Shown in pieces: positions 59,121 through 64,000 of a DNA stretch of 64,000 bases. The stretch is from positions 142,001 to 206,000 of the forward strand of contig JAXRKP010000542.1 of assembly GCA_037039925.1 (NCBI GenBank). Direction: 5' to 3'. Under the pieces are notes generated by a model. The model saw only the letters and a program-made list of their open reading frames with translations. It ran no database searches and was not told where the DNA came from. The position numbers were made by a program, and so were the translations under genes. Source of the stretch: Doris montereyensis. Taxonomy: Eukaryota > Mollusca > Gastropoda > Nudibranchia > Dorididae. Within the stretch, counting starts at the first letter, position 1. Every line of letters starts with the position of its first letter.

Positions 59121-62100
59121 GTAGCGTATTATCCTTAAAAATAGTTTTTATTCAGTCTCAATCTTATGTTTGTTTGTTTGTTCATCCATGTCCACTTTTT
59201 AGGTATTCATAGGTTTGGAAAGAATTCTTTAAATTATTTTCTAAACAGCCGTTGGATCGCCATCGACTCCATCAGGTTCCTTGGGAAAGACTTACGCATT
59301 TTTCCTACTTTCTACCCAGGTACAAATGAGTACAAACACAACGCCCACCTAGCATCAAGTGACCATTTTGACTGGGAAAAATTCTGCTAAATATTTACAT
59401 ATATCCATGATATGATTCAAGACACAGGGCATTCAGCTTTTGAGGCACATACCCTGTCTAGCAATTATGATCCATTAAAAACTGTCCTGTCACTTGAAAT
59501 ATAAATTTTATTTAAATACAAGTATTGTTTCAATGGTCATTACATGTGAGGACAGTTTGTTATTTGCAAATTTGTTTTGCATGCTTCACAATTTCATAAA
59601 TGATGTAGAATAGTGAGTGTTTAATTGTTATTATAATTTTTATTCTTCATTCTTGATTACAAGAAAGGATCACAATGTAATCTGATTAAGTGAATTAGCT
59701 CCTAGTAAAGTCCTAGATTACATTTTTCATTATCTGATTTTCTTAGTTTACTGCCACCTATCTCACTCATTCTCTCTCGCCCTCAGACTGGTTGGTGAAT
59801 CGGAGACATTGTACTCAACAATGTCAGGCCTATATCACTGTCATCAGAGATAAAACTAAGAAAGCTGTAGAGGCGAGTCAGCAAGACAGTCATGCCGATG
59901 CTAGAACACAACAAATCTTGAAAATGGAAGGCAAGAAATATAATATATTTTATATATCTTTGTTTAGGATTTTATATCATCCAACTATATATGATCTAAA
60001 TGAGAAGTTGAATATAGCTCTTCTTCTTCTTCTTCTAAATGGACATGGGATGCTTGAGCTCAGAAAGAGAAGTTGAAACAGCGACATTTTGGGTCGTGCA
60101 GCTTAATTCTTTGATGATCGAGGACCCATAGTTACATTAGGTTAAAAAGCCCCCCTCCCTTCAATGCCAAAGCTCGCTTTGCTCCTCTCTGGGGCAGAGT
60201 TACTGTTGGTCATGGCAGGATTTTATGGGTAACGCAGCCATTGTTCGTCATGGAGGATTTTATCGGTAACACAGCCATTGTTGGTCATGAAGAATTTTAT
60301 GGGTAACACAGCCATTTTTGGTCACTGAGGGTTTTATGGGTAAGCCAGCCATTGTTGGGCTGGACTCCCAGGAAAAGGACCTTGATTTGGCAAGCGAGGG
60401 AAGCACAATACGGGGGGGGGGGCTGAGAGCCTCCAACATATGTCCCTGACCAAATATTGTTCTTCAATTCTATTGAAATGTTGATCTTTGATTTCGTTGT
60501 TTTTTTATCCCATTTGTCAATATTTTGCTTTATAGTTTTTGTCTAGTCTTTAATGGAATGATATTTAAATATAAATGACGCATTTCAAAATGTTTGGAAA
60601 ATATGTCAGGGCTTTCAAATAGATTTTGTTTAATCTGCTTTAATCACTCTTTTCATTGAACTTATCATCAAATAAGTGTGCTATTTATTTTATGCTATTA
60701 TCTGTAGCAGTTTGTTTTTGTTTGCTTGTTAATCCTCGTCAGATCTTTTTTGCAGATTTATATTCTATGAATCACTAATGAAACAATGTGTGTGGTTTGA
60801 TTTCAGATTTAAATTATCATTTAGTTAAAGAACTATTTGAGCTGTTGAAAAATACAGACACTGGAAAGAAGAATTTGATTGGTCAATATACTAATCAAAG
60901 CATGAAGGTAATTATGAAAGAATATTATTAAAAGCATTAAGAAATATTTATTATTTTAAAAGTTTTTTACACAGTTCATGCCTGAAATTTGTGTTGTGTT
61001 AAAAATGTGTGTAAGTGTAATAACTGAAATTGATATGCCTTTGGAATTATGTACGTTATTTTTTGTTTGTTTTATGTTTTATTGATATAAATGGATATAT
61101 TGATCTTTCGAAAATTATAAATAAAAAAGAACAAATTGCATGAGTATTATAGTACAATTAAGTTATTTAATGTGTGTCGTGTAAGATTCCGATTAACAAT
61201 AAGATTTGAAGTTTGAAGAAAAGTCAAAGCTGGCTGTAAGTATTTTGATCATCTTAAGATGTACTTGTACTTAAGACGGGTTGCCAAATGTTGCTTTCTT
61301 CACCTGGCTGTCACTCACAAATGTTAGCGTTATGTACGTTGAGATGAAAGACAGTGAAGATGGTGAATGGTTTTGTCAGTAATATTTTTTATCAACATCA
61401 CCGCCACACATTTCTTTTCAGAACTGGGCAGAGATTTTGAAACTGTACGAAAAAGACAATACATTTTTAGGTGAGTCGTAGATGAGGGGTTATATTTTAA
61501 TATAAAGAGCTTTCTATGTCATATTTCTATACATTTCCCCTTTGTTCCCAATGACCTTGCTTTTAAATTATGGCTGCGTTTTACAGACTCAGTATGTTAC
61601 AATCCTACACCAATACTAGTATTTTTCTTCTTTTTTCGAGGGGGGAGGGGTCAGTTTGCCTTTTTCACAGTCCTTAGACATGAAGAGAATCCCATCAAAA
61701 CTAGCTACTTTTAGATCCATGAGCAATACAGATACAAGGGAATAAACAGAAGAAATGTCTGTTTGCTGTGACAGCCATTTTGAAACTGTTATCCTCATGA
61801 TCAGCATCTGTCACTAAGATAAGATAAGGTACAACTTTATAAGGTACAACTTTATTGTCCAAAAGTGGCACATTGTTTTGGTGTTAAAATACCTTCAATA
61901 CAATATGAAATACAACATATTTTTATTATAAATAAATTATTCTCCACACACAAACAGCTAACACATTTAAGCATTACGAGATTGAAACATGTATAATAAA
62001 ACATACAAAAGAATTCACATATTTCCAAATGCATTTAAACATAATCATTGCAATGAATAATGTTCAAAAGAGCGGTGATGATAAAGAAACTGGTGATGGT

Positions 62101-64000
62101 AGTGATAATAATTTTACAGATGGTGGTAAAAATGATCTTTTATATGTTTATTTCTGGCATAAAAAATTAATGGGTCTTTTGGAACATTTGGGCATTTTAA
62201 TTTTAGGTGTTGATGGGTGGTTTTGGTTTGTAACAATAGCTTAAATTTAAATTTTCGTTGAACAGTAGGATACAAACATTTCATCAAAGGATGGGAAAGT
62301 GCAGTGGGATAATTTACCTATTTTTAAAAAAATTCTATTAAAACACACTTTCCAATGACTTATGGGAGATTGACATCAGAATGAATCAAATGGGAAATAT
62401 ATGAGATTGTAATTTCAAGTTTGAAGTTAAAACTATGTTTTTAAGTTTGCCGTTTAGTTTTCATCCTCACTGTTATTTCAAGTTTGAAGTTAAAACTATG
62501 TTTTTATGTTTGCCGTTTGGTTTTCATTCTCACTGTAATTTCAAGTTTGAAGTTAAAACTATGTTTTTATGTTTGCCGTTTGGTTTTCATTCTCACTGTA
62601 ATTTCAAGTTTGAAGTTAAAACTATGTTTTTAAGTTTGCCGTTTGGTTTTCATTCTCACTGTAATTTCAAGTTTGAAGTTAAAACTATGTTTTTAAGTTT
62701 GCCGTTTGGTTTTCGTCCTCACAACAGCTGAAGCAGCAGTCACCCTAAGTCGTAACGTCAACTACGAAGTTCCAGCATTGAAGAAGCAAATCAGTAAATG
62801 TCAGCAAACTCAAAAGGTACTTGAAGTTATTACTTACCGTCAGTGATTATTATTTTTGTCCTTTCTGTTGGCTTATGTTATTTTGTAACAGAGAATTAAC
62901 ATAGCCATTAGGGAAAATAACATTGACCATCAAATCAATCATTATGTCTGTTTAACTCCTGCCTTTGTCCTCCCCTGCCTTACTACTCTTAGATACGTGT
63001 CCTATGATATACAATGGATAAATATCTCTATGGTTTTTTATATACAGTATTTATATATCCTATGATATACAGTGGATAAATATCTCTATGGTTTTTTTAT
63101 ATACAGTATTTATATGTCCTATGATATACAATGGATAAATATCTCTATGGTTTTTTATATACAGTATTTATATGTCCTATGATATACAATGGATAAATAT
63201 CTCTATGGTTTTTTTATATACAGTATTTATATGTCCTATGATATACAATGGATAAATATCTCTATGGTTTTTTATATACAGTATTTATATGTCCTATGAT
63301 ATACAATGGATAAATATCTCTGTAGTTTTTTATATACAGTATTTATATGTCCTATGATATACAATGGATAAATATCTCTATGGTTTTTTATATACAGTAT
63401 TTATATGTCCTATGATATACAATGGATAAATATCTCTATGGTTTTTTTTATATACAGTATTTATATGTCCTATGATATACAATGGATAAATATCTCTATG
63501 GTTTTTTTATACAGTATTTATATGTCCTATGATATTATTGATATACAGTGGATAAATATCTCAAATGTTTTTTTTTATATACAGTATTTATAGATTTTAA
63601 ACATTAAATGTCGATTCATCGCTTATCTTTGAATTTGTCTTCATGCCAGGACTGTTCTCGAAAGGAAAATGAATTTGCAACAAATGCAGAAGATTTACGC
63701 AAGCAGTACGCTGCTGCTTGTAAGCAGATGGGCATCAAAGTGAGATTTTAGCATTATTTGTAAACATTAACTTTACTGTTCATTCTTTGTCTTTATTATG
63801 TGTTGTCTTAAAGTTTACCATGTTTTTTTTGCTTTTCAGTACCGGTATTGAAAATTTGCTTTTCAAGATTCCAGAAGTCCTTGAAAATTTTGTGAAGCTT
63901 TTGAAAGAATATAATACGAAGGCTTTGAACAAGTGTTCAAAATTGTTTGTTTTGATAACAGGCTTAAATTTGCCTTTACACGAATGTTGGAAAGTTGAAT
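59061..64000 (+). CDS. CDK5RAP3: CDK5RAP3, UFMylation E3 adaptor, 5-prime part
   Basis: CDK5RAP3 (C53/LZAP) is the adaptor of the UFL1-UFBP1 UFM1-ligase complex at the ER, acting in ribosome UFMylation and ER-phagy. Six exons join in phase: 59061-59120, 59787-59930, 60807-60907, 61422-61470, 62728-62816, 63650-63739. A probable seventh begins at 63840 and runs off the window. Together they give about 178 residues plus 53, roughly 45 percent of the usual 500. Conserved words are LPIDIHYNKLL, DWLVNRRHC, NWAEILKLYEKDNTFL, LSRNVNYEVPALKKQISKCQ, CSRKENEF and CKQMGI, all matching the vertebrate N-terminal helical domain in order. The C53 AIM motifs and UFM1-binding linker lie beyond the window. Exon 1 needs one extra A for a continuous frame, and intron 2 has a GC donor. 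The gene may have a non-coding leader exon, since TTTTCAG precedes the start. Confidence 0.93.
59240..59365 (+). mobile_element. SINE core fragment in CDK5RAP3 intron 1
   Basis: GGTTCCTTGGGAAAGACTTA, CCCAGGTACAAATGAGTACA and CCACCTAGCATCA match the core of the 1318 SINE. The tRNA-like head is mostly lost. Confidence 0.65.
59787..59930 (+). CDS. CDK5RAP3: CDK5RAP3 exon 2
   Basis: Two bases (completing Asp), WLVNRRHCTQQCQAYITVIR, DKTKKAVEASQQDSHADART and QQILKME, one base. Acceptor CGCCCTCAG. The downstream site is AAG|GCAAGA, a GC donor; no GT donor gives the phase needed by exon 3. Confidence 0.93.
60200..60358. repeat. about 46 bp tandem repeat, 3.5 copies
   Basis: Unit TTGGTCATGGAGGATTTTAT + GGGTAACACAGCCATTG, in CDK5RAP3 intron 2. 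Confidence 0.9.
60807..60907 (+). CDS. CDK5RAP3: CDK5RAP3 exon 3
   Basis: Two bases, LNYHLVKELFELLKNTDTGK and KNLIGQYTNQSMK, phase 0 out. Acceptor GATTTCAG, donor GTAATT. Matches the LRILDLLKGTEASTKNIFGR region of the human protein. Confidence 0.95.
61422..61470 (+). CDS. CDK5RAP3: CDK5RAP3 exon 4
   Basis: NWAEILKLYEKDNTFL plus one base. The L-Y-E-K-D-N-T word is nearly invariant in the family. Acceptor TTTCTTTTCAG, donor GTGAGT. Confidence 0.97.
62411..62724 (+). repeat. 63 bp minisatellite derived from a splice acceptor
   Basis: Five units of AATTTCAAGTTTGAAGTTAA, AACTATGTTTTTAAGTTTGC and CGTTTGGTTTTCATTCTCAC + TGT. The last unit ends in CTCACAACAG and is the functional acceptor of CDK5RAP3 exon 5. 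The other units carry CTCACTGTAAT and lack the AG. Confidence 0.93.
62728..62816 (+). CDS. CDK5RAP3: CDK5RAP3 exon 5
   Basis: Two bases, EAAVTLSRNVNYEVPALKKQ and ISKCQQTQK, phase 0 out. R-N-V-N-Y-E-x-P-x-L-K-K-Q-I-x-K-C-Q-Q is the best conserved stretch of the family. Donor GTACTT. Confidence 0.97.
63001..63595. repeat. about 59 bp minisatellite, 10 copies
   Basis: Unit TATGTCCTATGATATACAAT, GGATAAATATCTCTATGGTT and TTTTATATACAGTATTTA. Length varies by the T run (5-9 T). The last units are more diverged. It lies in CDK5RAP3 intron 5, 55 bp before exon 6. Confidence 0.95.
63650..63739 (+). CDS. CDK5RAP3: CDK5RAP3 exon 6
   Basis: DCSRKENEFATNAEDLRKQY and AAACKQMGIK, thirty codons in phase 0 at both ends. 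Acceptor TCATGCCAG, donor GTGAGA. Corresponds to EYSRKEEE...CKQYGI of the vertebrate protein. Confidence 0.95.
63840..64000 (+). CDS. CDK5RAP3: CDK5RAP3 exon 7, partial, phase uncertain
   Basis: After TTTTTTTTGCTTTTCAG a frame from the second base reads TGIENLLFKIPEVLENFVKL, then LKEYNTKALNKCSKLFVLIT and on to the window end. The TG start and the leucine/charged pattern fit the family after CKQYGI. The join with exon 6 is off by one base (the T at 63840), so either the junction or a base is wrong. Confidence 0.6.

Overview
This is AT-rich, intron-rich, repeat-laden animal nuclear DNA. The gene content (spliced metazoan genes with small exons, a decayed chemosensory-type GPCR, tRNA-derived SINEs, long GA and ATT arrays, many AGATCT/TCTAGA palindromes) fits a mollusc, probably a gastropod. 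The taxon is inference, since nothing here proves it. No bacterial, phage, viral or CRISPR content was seen.

Four conserved genes were read directly by joining exons with matching phase. (1) 1826-2768 (+): last coding exon of an arylsulfatase B/I/J-type sulfatase, whose upstream exons lie outside the window or are not recognised. (2) 18685-26156 (+): complete NDUFA4 (cytochrome c oxidase-associated subunit), 4 coding exons, 86 aa. (3) 30560-45959 (-): complete CEP70 (centrosomal protein), 17 coding exons, about 610 aa, with one apparent single-base deletion in exon 14. (4) 59061 to the window end (+): 5-prime part of CDK5RAP3 (UFMylation E3 adaptor), six firm exons and a probable seventh, with an apparent one-base deletion in exon 1 and a GC-AG second intron. 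NDUFA4 and CEP70 are convergent; CEP70 and CDK5RAP3 are divergent.

Between and inside these genes lie decayed or mobile sequences. They include a 1.0 kb TTAA-flanked MITE carrying a perfect RFX X-box (4.5-5.6 kb), a LINE endonuclease fragment (9.6-10.2 kb, -), a frameshifted rhodopsin-family chemosensory GPCR pseudogene (12.0-13.1 kb, -), a PIF/Harbinger fragment (17.2 kb) and a Merlin/ISXO2-like fragment in NDUFA4 intron 1 (18.9 kb). A small hAT-like MITE lies at 27.6 kb. In the CEP70-CDK5RAP3 interval there is a 2.2 kb element with inverted repeats over 100 bp long (49.4-51.6 kb). About 40 bp away is a candidate 3.6 kb DNA transposon with a decayed multi-domain ORF of a lineage I cannot assign (51.6-55.2 kb). 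That last element is the best candidate for something undescribed.

The rest is dominated by minisatellites (23-130 bp units at 6.3, 8.2, 10.4, 10.8, 29.5, 35.2, 39.5, 55.6, 60.2, 62.4 and 63.0 kb), microsatellites, and SINE and other dispersed repeat copies. Most long open frames in the window are translations of these simple repeats and are not genes.
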